Assembly: GCF_910592395.1 (NCBI RefSeq)
Contig: NC_088317.1
Coordinates: 4,030,001 to 4,094,000, forward strand
DNA from: Lineus longissimus
Taxonomy: Eukaryota; Nemertea; Pilidiophora; Heteronemertea; Lineidae
Reading direction: 5' to 3'
Length of the DNA stretch: 64,000 nt
In this document: one piece after another, positions 1-11,100 of the stretch
How the letters are laid out: every line of letters begins with the position of its first letter
Position numbering within the stretch: the stretch's first letter is position 1
The notes under the pieces: model-generated
Seen by the model: only the letters and a program-made list of their open reading frames with translations
Database searches by the model: none
Told to the model about the DNA's origin: nothing
Position numbers and translations under genes: made by a program

Positions 1-873
1 CTGGGACGTGGTCATCATGTTGACTGTTATGCCCAGGGCCTTTCGACCAAAGATGTTGAGTCCAAGCAAGCAACTCCTGTTTCTCACTAGGTGGGGTCTT
101 GGCGAAAGCACTACAAGGAACTTTTGTAAAATCTCATCTGTATGTACATCTGCATGGATGCAGTGATCAATTTCAAGGCTTCACACCAAGTTGCCAATTG
201 GGCAACTTCAAAGGAGCTGGTCATGCATTTGACCAAAAACCAGTACTAGTAGTCCTCAAATGGCAATGTAATTTTTGGAAAAAGACAAAATAACTGGTTG
301 CAAGTAGAACAAACTGGCTCTTCAAAAGAAGTTGCCAGCATCTCCAGCAACTGCTAAAGTCTAACCCCGGTGTGATTGTTTCACTTGTATTAGTATTAGC
401 CATCTATTATTGAAAAAAACGTGAGTTTTGCACAATGAAATATAGAATTTGTACCAGGAACTTGTAATCAGAAGGTAATCAAATACAGATTGAGACCGAG
501 AGAGTTGACACAAGACTGATATGGTGTCTTTTTCTTCACATGACATGACTACTACATTTTGTACCAGGAACCATTCTTATGTTCAGGCAACCACCAGTGA
601 CATCACACATGTCATTAGAATAATTTGGTCACCTTGTTTGAAAGTCAAATGTCCTTAATAGAGAGGTGTCCACTGCGGGAGGTTCAACTGTGTTATGTCA
701 TTTTAAATTGAAGAAAGAAAATATAGGACAGGGGAGTAGCTATCCTTTCTGTATTGATTCAGACAGCTCTGGTATTTGGGAAGATATCATTTTTCTCCCT
801 AGGTGTCTGAAGTGGGGTGTGGGGAGGGGGTGAGATATTATGCCGTGAAGGAGTTACGAAAATACCTCCTTAC
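1..873. other. Intron 3' of the TMEM164 exon; no further exon seen
   Basis: This stretch lies downstream (minus strand) of the TMEM164 coding exon and is probably its intron. I found no open stretch resembling the remaining TMEM164 transmembrane exons. Around 648-693 there is a fragment of the pogo-like repeat described elsewhere in the window (a 'taatagagaggtgtccactg' type end). A short phrase starting 'gtaccaggaac' occurs twice, near 451 and 559. Confidence 0.5.
648..693. mobile_element. Fragment of a pogo-like MITE
   Basis: The sequence carries the end motif of the repeat family seen complete at 11613-11790 ('ccttaatagagaggtgtcc' followed by a decayed 'gaggttcaactgtg'). A second fragment sits at about 1658-1745, with 'cacctctctattaaggacac' and 'aatttgacctatctaatcag'. 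Only fragments remain; no target-site duplication could be defined. Confidence 0.55.
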
Positions 874-1233
874 CTGAATCATGCTGACCAAGTGACAAGG
901 ATTGAGAATATAAATCAACTGCTTGGTGGCGAATTTGAATCCAAGTTCCACACCGAATGTCAGACACATCATCATCAAAAGTACTCGTCGCCCTACCCAG
1001 TCGCTGGACTCTGGTTTGAGGGTCTTTGGTAATTTAACTCGTTTCAGCGCACAATAGGCTTCGAAAAGTCCCAGTATGCCCATTAGTACACTCTCCGTGA
1101 TTCGTTGCGCGAGACTGATGAAGTTCACACATTCTGGGCCGCCATTTCCGGGTAGGGTGTGATCCACGCCTTTGAATGTCCACTCGTAGATTTCGTACCA
1201 GGAGAGAGATCGAATAGGGTCTCGTCCAGCCAT
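874..1233 (-). CDS. TMEM164: TMEM164, first coding exon (partial gene)
   Basis: This is the first coding exon of transmembrane protein 164, 120 codons ending in phase 0 at a GTAAGG donor. Visible family hallmarks are GGVD-like 'KGVDHTLPGNGGPEC' near residues 21-35, a hydrophobic segment near 48-63, and 'FGVELGFKFATKQLIYILNP' near 93-112 followed by CHLVSMIQ. The family is multi-pass; TMEM164 has been reported as an acyltransferase making arachidonoyl ether phospholipids that influences ferroptosis. The start was chosen at an AAGATGG context that gives the expected N-terminus. A pyrimidine-AG acceptor about 34 bases upstream suggests a 5' UTR intron. All later exons must lie left of this window, so the gene is cut by the window edge, not broken. 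It is divergent from CLNS1A. Confidence 0.9.
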
Positions 1234-1657
1234 CTTGCCTCGTCTTCTACCAGTATTGGGAATTTCTAGAAAGACAACAAAAGAAATAATTGTATAATAA
1301 TATTCAGCTCTGAGCAAATTCCTGGCTTTTCAGATTGTGAGCCTTTAGGTAATTGTTGCCTTTTTCGTAATCGTCTTAGCTTATCCATTTTCTCGAGGAC
1401 TACTGAATGCAGATCTATCTGTTCTTAGATTGGAACACACTGCTCTTCTTCCACTATTAAATCGGACTGAAAATACTGACTCTGTTGGATCCTGTCAGAT
1501 GCTGGTGCTAACAATGCATTTGACCACCTGTCCTCTTGGAAAACTATGATAGTATGATATTTCAATTGTCTTTTGTAAAACAATAACAAATCAGTGTAGG
1601 AAATATTTAGGTCAAATATTGGACCACATCAAGAGATTGCAAATACTGTGGAAACTC

Positions 1658-1745
1658 CATTAGCGGACACCTCTCTATTAAGGACACTAGTTTTGGTCAA
1701 GTTGGTTGTTTCTATTCAATTTGACCTATCTAATCAGGACACCAA
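1658..1745. mobile_element. Fragment of a pogo-like MITE
   Basis: It shares the internal blocks 'cctctctattaaggacacta', 'gttttggtc', 'gttggttgtttc' and 'gacctatctaatcaggacac' with the complete element at 11613-11790. The 5' end is degraded ('ggaaactccattagcggac') and the 3' end is missing. It lies between TMEM164 and CLNS1A. Confidence 0.65.
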
Positions 1746-2997
1746 CTATTTATGACTATAAAACACAAAAGTGTAAAGTACATGCATTTTTAATCTTATG
1801 AATTATGACATGTATGAGGTGATATGAAACTAGGACAATATCCAAATTACAGTTGGAAAGCGGGTCAACTGGGTAATTGCCAGGAATTAAAACATTGTGC
1901 CCGGATTAAAGTCTCTAGAAGAATAGATGCACTCAAACTGTGGCCTCAAAGTTATTGTTGACATGTGTACCTGGTAGTTAATTTTACGCAGGTGCTCAAG
2001 AACGATCTCGATCTAATGTAGATCTCCGATTGCTACTCCTCAAAACAGCCATGACACTTACATACACTTGACTTTCTTTGGCACGGTTTATGGTCACTTG
2101 AAGAAAAAACTGCTGTTATCAAATATTTACAGGCATTTTATTTTACGGTTTTGTGAACTTGACATCATTGACTGACATTACATGGACTCATTGAGTTGGA
2201 GTCATTGACATTGCGATTGTCATTTGTACTCATCTCTAATTTTGCTTGTTCCCAATACAGTCGAACCCAGAATGTGGGATGACTCACCATGCAAAATCAG
2301 GTTATCTATCTTCTCAGTTTTTTTCAGTGTCATGTCAGTGACAGTATCAGTGAGGAGAATCTTTTCTTTTTTGAAAATAGATTGTGGATTATTTATTTTT
2401 CAGGAAAATACGAAAAATATCTAATACATGGTGCAGTAGGAAGTTGTATACACTTCTAACATAAGGTAACATACTTACATCATCACTGGATACAGGAATT
2501 TTGAAATAAAGATGCCTATTTTATGAAATTTCGTCGACTTTAGGCACAAAAAATCGATGAATCACAAACAATTTTTAAGACGACCGAACAACACCCATCC
2601 GTGTCCGAAGCCGCTGACGCAAGGAGGTTATATAGTATTCTCTACAGACAGTAGAAACTATTAAATATTTGTAATATCTTGTAAGATAAACTCAAAATTA
2701 AAACATTTTGGCAATTTTTTAAACATTTTATTTTATAAATCGTGCAATATTCAAAGTAAAGTGGAGTTACATTTTCTCAGTATTACTACGCGGTATGGTC
2801 CGCAGCTAATGAAACTAACATTCTGATTGATAGAAATTTGGAAGTCACTACTACCAAAACGTGGTTGAGACGTTTTGTAAACATCTCGATTAAAAACACT
2901 GTCCCCACACTAAGAGAGTGTCAAAAATCGAAATCCTTTCGTGTGGGGTTACTTTATAGCTTCAAGCCTTAGAAAATATCCAGCAGCCAAGACAGAT

Positions 2998-4478
2998 ATG
3001 GTGTTTTTGACCAATTTTCCACCCCCAACTGAAGGGGTTCAGCTGTTGCAACCCAACACTGTGGCAAATGTTGGAAAACGAGAAATGGGAAATGGGACAC
3101 TGTACATAGCGGAAAGGTATACGACCAATCTACTCATTAACCCCTAAATCCTAGTGTATCGTAGTGAACGGATGATGCCGGCCATAGTTGGAAAATTTCA
3201 AACATTTTGTTCGTTCGGTTGTCCAGTCACATGCCGATCTGTTGGTGCAGTATCTTCGCCACTCATAAAATCACCACGTAAATGTGTACTGTTGTCATTA
3301 CAGACATTAGTTTCATTGTTTAGCTGCTATAATCTAAATATTGTCTTTTTATATGAACAAGTACAGTCACAGTTTTAATTCCGATTTCAGCCGTTTATCC
3401 TGGGTAGCTGAAGGAGGTCTTGGTTTTTCCATGGAGTATGTTGCCATAGCAATCCACGCAATATCAAAAGACAGGAGTGCATTCCCTCATGACTGCCTGT
3501 ATCTCCAAGCATCCTGTAAGTTGGACAGCGATGAGGAAAAGAGCGGGTCTGAAGAGGAAGAAGAGGACGAATATCCCATCACGGAAATCCGATTTGTGCC
3601 ACAGGATCCTACCAAGTGTAAGTATCATTGCAAAAGGAGGCAGTGACTGGATCGATTCTGAAACACCTTGGTTACAATGTTTAAAATGAATTATGTGATA
3701 GCCTCAGTTTGGCCTTGACAACAAGCATAACCTGTTACTCCGCCCCTGCAGTGTTTGGATAGACAACCAATACCGACAATTCCTAAACCCTGATATCAGA
3801 AGCAGTAATTTGGAGCGATGTGTTGTCTTAAATTAAAAAAAATCTATTTCCTATTGCAGTGAAGGAGATGTATGATGCCCTGTGCCATTGTCAAGCCCTG
3901 CATCCTGATCCTGATGATAGTAATTCAGAAGATTCAGAAGCACCGGAAGAGTTTGAAGAAGGAGATGGTAAGTGCAAGAATTTGGAGATATCTAAAAAAA
4001 TTCTCTGTCGCTGATTGCCAGGCTGATTGGAGGAACAGGGTCAGGAATGACTTAGCGTCAAACACCGAGGTGGGTCCCAGGTTGGGGTCAATTCATGACG
4101 TCAGACGGGTCAAAATTAGCCACCCAGGTCAAGACAGGTAGTGAGGAAACATTGCAATCATTGAACTGTAACTCCTGAGTAAAACAGAAATGTGGTAAAC
4201 TTGATTAAGAAATGGCCTTATTCCAGTTTTTGATAGGATTTTAAAAAACGCGTATGCCTGCTCTCATTTCAGATTTTTATGGCGATGAACCAGACACAGA
4301 ATTCTTAACGATACAGCAGCAAGCGACGTTAGATCGATACGATAGCCTCTTAGCAGCAGGAGAAGCCGCGCGGGAAGCAGAAAATGGTACGGCAGAGAAT
4401 CAGGTTAATGGAACCGGTGATGGAGAATCTATGGAAACTGGACAGTTTGAGGATGCTAATGACGAGGCAATGCAATGA
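2998..4478 (+). CDS. CLNS1A: CLNS1A / pICln methylosome subunit (4 exons)
   Basis: The coding exons are 2998-3116, 3391-3617, 3860-3967 and 4273-4478; all junctions are GT-AG, phases agree, and the product is 219 residues (human about 237). pICln is the PRMT5-methylosome subunit that holds Sm proteins and feeds them to SMN for snRNP assembly; it was first described as a chloride-conductance regulator. Family signatures are the N-terminal 'FPPP..GVQLLQPNT', the PH-like core with 'GTLYIAESRLSW' across junction 1, 'GLGFSMEY', 'AIAIHAISKDRS', an acidic loop 'EEEEEDEYPITEIRFVPQDP', 'CHCQALHPDPDD', and a C-terminal 'GQFEDANDE' that ends the family. The start ATG begins the conserved M-x-FL-x-x-FPPP motif. 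The gene is head-to-head with TMEM164, with about 1.8 kb between the start codons. No frameshift or missing element was noticed. Confidence 0.96.
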
Positions 4479-4661
4479 TATGTCAAAGTGGACTATTTTT
4501 TGTGCTAAAATTGCACGATGATCTAAAGAATTTTTATTGCATGATGTTAGAAATATTCATCAATTAAGGAAGTGCATCCTAATCCGGAAACATTCTCAAA
4601 TAAGAGCCTGTCACAAACCAAATACAACAAACGCAGCCAATTAGGGCAAGTGACTGAACAG

Positions 4662-4667
4662 AATAAA
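4662..4667 (+). terminator. Candidate poly(A) signal of CLNS1A
   Basis: An AATAAA hexamer lies about 185 bases after the CLNS1A stop and is the first canonical hexamer on this strand. An ATTAAA follows near 4892. Actual cleavage is not visible from sequence. Confidence 0.45.
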
Positions 4668-5149
4668 CAACTTCATTGGTAACCAAGGGAGAGTCCTCTC
4701 GTATTGAAACTGTTGGTGTAACATTAACAGTAGTCCTTACAATCAACTACAGTCTTAATGGCATAGACATTTGTTCTGCGAGTTCTCCAGCTAAATGTTT
4801 TTGGTTCTAGATTGATATATCCTGATATGATGTCATTAGAGTTGTAGAGTGCTATGAAAGTGTAGTATCATCATCCATTATGCATTTACATATTAAACAT
4901 AATGTGCTGTTTGTACAAAGTCAAAAACATTCATTGTCATTAAATTTGTATGAATTTTGTAATTCGATTGTTTGAGTTATTCAGTAGGGCGTCTTTGTCC
5001 AGGAGCAATTCTGACAGATGCACGTTATGCTTTAACAAGATGAGGATACCCTGTAGACATCCTGCAGAAGTTGATCCTTCTATAGTGTGAGCTAGGACCC
5101 TATTCAAGTGGAGAGTACCGAGATGAACTCCTCTCCTAAACCAAAAACA

Positions 5150-5400
5150 GTGTCACGAGGACAACAAACCCAATTGATTTATGTACCTAGTGTCTTTGTG
5201 GCCCCATTGAAGTGATCTGTACATTTAGTTTGGGTTGGCTTCCTCTCCCTGGCTGAAGACAGTCACTGGGCCAATAAACCGAATTGATTTATGTACCTAG
5301 TGCCTTTGCTAGGGCAAACTAAAGACAACAGATGGAGATGGCCTCCTCTCGTTTGCCAAAGACAGTCAACAGGCCAATAAACCCAATTGACTTATTGCAA
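5150..5400 (+). repeat. Degenerate tandem repeat, ~105-bp unit
   Basis: The phrase 'caattgatttatgtacctag' (with one-base variants) recurs near 5172 and 5282, and a decayed third unit ends near 5392 with 'ccaataaacccaattgactt'. Between them 'ggcttcctctccctggctga' and 'ggcctcctctcgtttgccaa' also correspond. About 2.3 units are present. Confidence 0.6.
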
Positions 5401-7369
5401 ACGTATTCACTAATGCTGATGGTGTAATGTTTTTGGAGAACGATTCCTCCAAGCAAGAGTGGGCGTAGTCAGAATCCAAGACAAGCTGGTTATCGAACCT
5501 TGATCTCCCTTCAACAGAAAAAGTCAGCTGAAATGGTCGGTGGATCCCAAATTTTATTGCTGGGATGTCGGGTCTGGCTGAATGGGGTCCACCCAGGACT
5601 GAACAGAAGACCGAGCCTGTTCTCATTGAAAGACCTTGTCCCTCGACAGCAATGCTCAAACACTATTCTCCCTTTGTAAAGAAGTATGAACAATAAATCA
5701 AAAACAAGATAATTTTGCGACAAAACATTTATTACCGATCATATCAGACATAAGCTTAAGTGCCTCGCAAACAAACGCTTTCTGTCCCTGCAAACTGCAA
5801 CAAAAAGAATTCTCGTCTGTGGGTAAAAGTGGTAGTTGGTGGGGGTCACAGGAGGCAGCTTGTCTGCAAGGCAGTTTATAGTACAAAAGTTCGATGAAAT
5901 ACAGACTCTGCGTCAAGCATAACAATTGCTCAAGCATAACGTTTACACATCTGCATATCTTCACATAGGCATAGGAGTTTTACATTGGCACAGGAGTTCT
6001 GACTGATGTATAAACGACAGTAAACCTTGCATGTATCTGGTTCAACCGGACCAGCATTTTAGTCCATTATACAAGGCCAAGTCAGTGTGCTTATACCTTC
6101 TAAGATATGATACTTATCTATCATCAGTTGGGCCTGATATATGCAAGGAAATACATTCGATGAGAACCAGTGACTTTGGTCACTGGTTCCAATAGAATTT
6201 TTCAATTACGATTATTCTAAGAGTATCAAAAGCCTGAATCCAAGGATGTGGTGAAGTTAGACGAACCTCAAATTTTGGGCAAAAAATACTTTCTGTTGAT
6301 CTGTACATAAAAACCTAAATAACTATCATTCTACAAAATGTTACATCGACATATATAAAACATCAATAAAATATTAGTTTTTATGAACACATTAGGATAT
6401 TGACAACAACTTCCAACTTCAGGACATAAGTCTTCATGGAAGGGAAGCATGCAAGAGCAGGTCAAATCTGCATTTTTCCTTGCCTTATAGTACATGTATT
6501 ACTTCATTTATTTCAGTTCAACTAGAACAATGATCACTACACACTGCACTGTATAAGGGTGTACACATTTTTCGTTCATGTGAGAGGAACACACTACACT
6601 GTGTTCATGTCAAAAGGCTTTCTATGAAGAATTTCAGTGTTGATGTAGCAACCTTGGACCTAGATCATCATCACCTGTCTGTTTCTTCAGCCCAATATTA
6701 CTGTTTTGTCTGTATTGGAATCTCGAGGCGTTTAAAATCAAAATGCAGGGAAGACACAGTATAAGTCCCTCAATGTGGTGACGACTCATAACAAATAAAT
6801 ATAACTCGCTAAAGAGTTGCCGTTCATTTACAAATGATAGAAATGATCAAAATTAAAACTGAGATTATAGTTCAGTACCTCATGCTTTCACTGCTTTACG
6901 TGAATTTTAAAACAAGCACCAAAAAATATTATTTAGAAGTAGTGTAGCCTCATTAAGGGACCATCTCATGATCACCTCATGCCAAAGTGGCGATTCAAGT
7001 TGATTGATATTCAGGTAACACTAACAGACCACAATACATTCGCCAGAATCTTTCATCAAAATATTTCAAAGGGGTCAAAGGCATTTCAATTTCACCAGCC
7101 ATAAACACCTTCAGCCGGTGTTTCAACCCCCACCCCCAACACCCCATTTTCAGACCCCCAGAAGAAAAAAGTATAAGAGATGGCTACATCAGGTCTTTTG
7201 CAGTAACTTCTCAAAGACAAGGTCTTCTTGAATCAATAGAGTAACGTTTGCTACACTCCTTTACTATATCTTATTTTTTGGTTGAAAAATGACCAAAATG
7301 AGCCCCTTTTCACCCCCCCCCTAAAAATTCCCGATGTCGGAACAGCTTTATTCTGTTTTTCAGTGGTTT

Positions 7370-7560
7370 GGTCTTTTCAGTGCCTACCTTGCCCTGAAGA
7401 TGGCGATGGCGTAGTTCTTTCATGAAGACCACGAGTCTTTTCAGTTCCTACCTAGCCCTGAAGATGGCGATGGTATAGTTCTTCGATGAAGTCCATGAGA
7501 CTCCGATAACCAGCTCAGAGGGGGAATTGGGCCACATAGATCTATGTAGTTCGACGCTGA
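7370..7560. mobile_element. Partial copies of the foldback element at 8446-8822
   Basis: Two adjacent copies of the block 'gccctgaagatggcgatggc' are followed by 'gagactccgataaccagctc' and 'gacgctgaaggtgttaag', all of which occur in the right arm of the element at 8446-8822. Only the right-arm orientation is present here. Confidence 0.7.
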
Positions 7561-8110
7561 AGGTGTTAAGAATTCTAGCATGTCTATTGTGGCCTGTAAC
7601 TGACATAGACACCTGACCACCATGAAGACTATTAACAAGTTTCCTGCCCCCTCAACCCCTCCCCGATGAAATGGCAAATAAGGTACTATCATTTACATCG
7701 CGGGCAGCTGATAATGCCAAGTACAAAATCCTGAAATGCAACTCCCCTCCCCATGACAAAATATGGCAAGTCCTTCCTTTTGGCATGGAGTAATCTTGAC
7801 ATGGTCCTCAAGTTGATATGGGTCAAATCTCCTTATGGTCCCGCCACTCGGAGACAGATCCTGATCTCTCCGTAAAACATTCCATCAAAGATGATTCATT
7901 ATTTGATATCCGAAGACTTCACCAAGGAGGCAAACGAAAGCCAGCCACATCTGCTTGTGCCTCATTCATGCTCATACCAGAATCCTCCTGACTTGTCTCA
8001 TTATGAAGCGGCAGACTGGTACTCTGGAGGTGCTGCCACCAACATCATCGCTGAGAACCAGGCACCAATTTATCACATCTTTAAAATCACAGCTAAGTCT
8101 GGGCGGCTCG

Positions 8111-11100
8111 TCAATAAATCTTCTTTAGTTGTTCGTAGGTCATGAAGAACTGGGTTCGGGTTAAGGCAAATAGAAGTGAATTGTGAAATGATCCCTTGTA
8201 TACAGGAGTTTTCAAGTCCAGCCAAACCTGAATATGAAAGCTTTGCACTCAAAGTTTTTATTTACAAAAGGATACAATGATATTCCATGGTCCGAGTCTG
8301 ACCCATGTAGGGATGAATCCCTTATACAGTGCCATTGGTCCTTCATGTCTTATTGTCTGAAGTGAAACGAACAAAAGTCAATAAATTTGTATCAAAGTTT
8401 TCTTCAACTGATGGTCACGATGTAAATCAACATCGAAAATGTAAATCAGCGCCGAACCACGTAGATCTACGTGACCCATATCCCCTTCTCCCTTGGAGTT
8501 GATTATCAGAGTCTCATGGACTTCATGAAAGTACGCCATCGCCATCTTAAGGGCAAGACAAAAACTAAAATAACAAGAAAGGTCTTTTCAGTGCCTACCG
8601 TGCCCTGAAGATGGCGATGGCGTAGTTCAGAACGTTAAACTACGCCATCGCCATCTTTAGGGCATGGCAGGAACTGAAAATACATTTTCTTGTCTTTTCA
8701 GTTCCTACCTTGCCCTGAAGATGGCGATGGCGTAGTTCCTTCATGAAGTCCAACGAGACTCCGATAACCAGCTCAAAGGGAGGGGGATTTGGGCCACGGA
8801 GATCTACGTGGTTTGGCGCTGAAGGTGTTAACTATCAAATTTTAGCCAACTTTTAGCTTTGCCAACATTTCATCGTTTTCAGTTGAATGTAGCCCAAATA
8901 CAGCTAATATACATGTATAGACACAGCCTAAGTTCTGATTACTTTTTGAATGGCAACACATCTCTAAATGAGTCTATCTAGTAGAATTTCAATAAATTTC
9001 TATGAATATAGATATCAACACCTGTGTCATAACTAGTTCCTACTAATCGTATTCTAAATCTCTATCTGAATATTCTGAGGTAAAATCCAATGCATGAATG
9101 GACAACACCTGCATTAGTTTCAGGAGTTAGGCCGATATCAATGAATAAATGAATTCTCTAAAGAAATCTGAATCTAAAGCATGCTCCCCTCTCTTCCTAG
9201 AGTCAACAGACATATACAGTCAAAAGCACTTGTGTATAATATAGCCGGGGATCCAACAACTGTTGCCGCCAGCACTGCACCCTTGACGGGTCGTGTCTGG
9301 TCTATGAGCCGGGTCTCGATGACATCAACAGGATCCGACTATCAGCATCGCTTTTGACCCCTCTCCTACATGGATACACATAGACTCACCTGACATATAC
9401 AGTCGAAAGCACTTGTGTATAATATCGCCGGGGATCCAGCCACTGGTGTAGCCAGCACTGCGCCCTTGACAGGCCGTTTTTGGTTCATGAGCCGGGTCTT
9501 GACGACATCAATGGGATTTGACGCAATAGCACCAGTCAGACCGGCTATAAAACTTGATCTGAAATAAAACAAAAGTTTATATGCCGATCTCTTTTTTAAT
9601 GCAAGTTGCAGATTTCAGAGACACGAGAATAGTTCATTGCAGGGCAATAGGGGTCCATTCAGAAACTCGTGTGTGATTTAATGATGCATCAATAGCTTTG
9701 ATACTGACTGAGGCCAGGGAAGTGCACTGTATTGCTACTACGAAGTTGGCTTTAAGCCATCAACAGGTAGGAGTCACCTGGTATTGTGTAACACTTACAC
9801 AAAATGAACAACCTTGTCATCACCATAGTTAAAATTGTATATCAGGTGTTTCTTTGAAATGTCATAGACAGGTAGCTCCACACCCACAACTATAGCAGCT
9901 CTTTGAGACGTGGGACCAACCCCCTGCAAATGAAAAAATTTACACAAATTAATCTTTATCTAATATGATTCAAAATGATGCAATCAGCAAAGCAGAGATA
10001 AAGACATTTTTATATACATAGCAAATAGTATTTTAAGTTAAGGTTTAAGTCTACCGTGTCATTACCCAAGTTGAACGCCTGATCGCGCCAGAGGTTATCC
10101 CTAATTCCCTAGCATTTTAATAGCGACTAGGATCAGTGCTTCTAAATCTGATAACATGCTGCGCTATCAAGGGTTTCCCTTCCAATTGACACTTAGGAAC
10201 GATTTCTACCACAATACTGAGTGGAGAGATGCAATGTAGGGTTAAGTGTCTTGCTAAAGGACTGAGACAATGAGCTCACCCTCCATAAGCCTTTCAAACC
10301 CTCTTTGGCATAGATATTGCGATATGCCTGCAACATGGTGATCTGTGCAAAGTCTCCACTGCTTGCCTGCATCCGAACTTTCAGGACATCAGTCGGGTTG
10401 GCAACGGCCGCAGAGATCGCCCCGGCAAAAACACCACAAACCACGTCCATACCGAAGGTCTCATCTGCAATGGAGAACAAACTGATTGTACTCACCACTC
10501 AGGAGAACAAGCCAAAGGCCTGCGGGCAAGGTCAATGCCATGAGATTAACTCAAGGTCATGGCTATGAGACTAGCTCAAGGCCATATTGGCTCAAGGTCA
10601 TGACAATTGATGATAATGACAGTGAAATTATTTTTTGAATGGTTTTTAAATGTGACTCCTCAATGTGTAAGCAGATATAAACTGTTTTACCACCAGGAAA
10701 GGTTGTTATTATGACAAAATGGTGAAACCCAAACTAGTGAGCCAGTTGCAAAGTACTTCCCTATTGTAGCAACATTTCAATGCAATTCCAAACGTTCATT
10801 TCTATATGTCCCATTCCACAATCATGTTCAGGGAGTTTGTGTTTGCAACAAACGCTCAAACAACTCTCCCAAGGCTGAAACACTCCACCTCCAAAGATAT
10901 TCCATGACTTTGACACCAAAAATATGTTTGAAACTGACTCTTAGAAATAGGTTACCATGACAACACTGAGGACACATGCCACACAACATTCATACAAAAT
11001 AAAATCATGAAATAAAAGATATCAAATGAAACAAAACATACCGGTAACTTAAAAGAGTTTTTTGGCCAAAACAACAATCTGCTGGCCATAGGTGGCTTTC

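Larger units (their letters stand above)
4700..8110. other. Convergent intergenic region, CLNS1A to SLC25 carrier
   Basis: No coding exon was recognised. The region should hold the 3' ends of both convergent genes. It contains short tandem repeats (5150-5400), an 11-bp-stem hairpin with a TTTG loop (6164-6189), a C-rich tract near 7120-7145, and half-copies of a foldback element (7370-7560). On the minus strand an AATAAA (plus TTTATT at 7347-7352) about 760 bases past the carrier stop could end its mRNA, but this is only a candidate. Confidence 0.5.

Noticed and set aside
7891-8145. 84-codon plus-strand open frame
   Set aside because: It overlaps, antisense, the last coding exon of the mitochondrial carrier, which is the real gene.
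9366-9572. Carrier frame ending '..[11 protein letters not shown]'
   Set aside because: The last residues are translation through the GTGAGT donor; the exon ends at 9390 on the genomic scale.
10193-10498. Carrier frame continuing '[10 protein letters not shown]..'
   Set aside because: The tail is intron sequence beyond the donor at 10279; the exon joins 'GVGPTSQR' instead.
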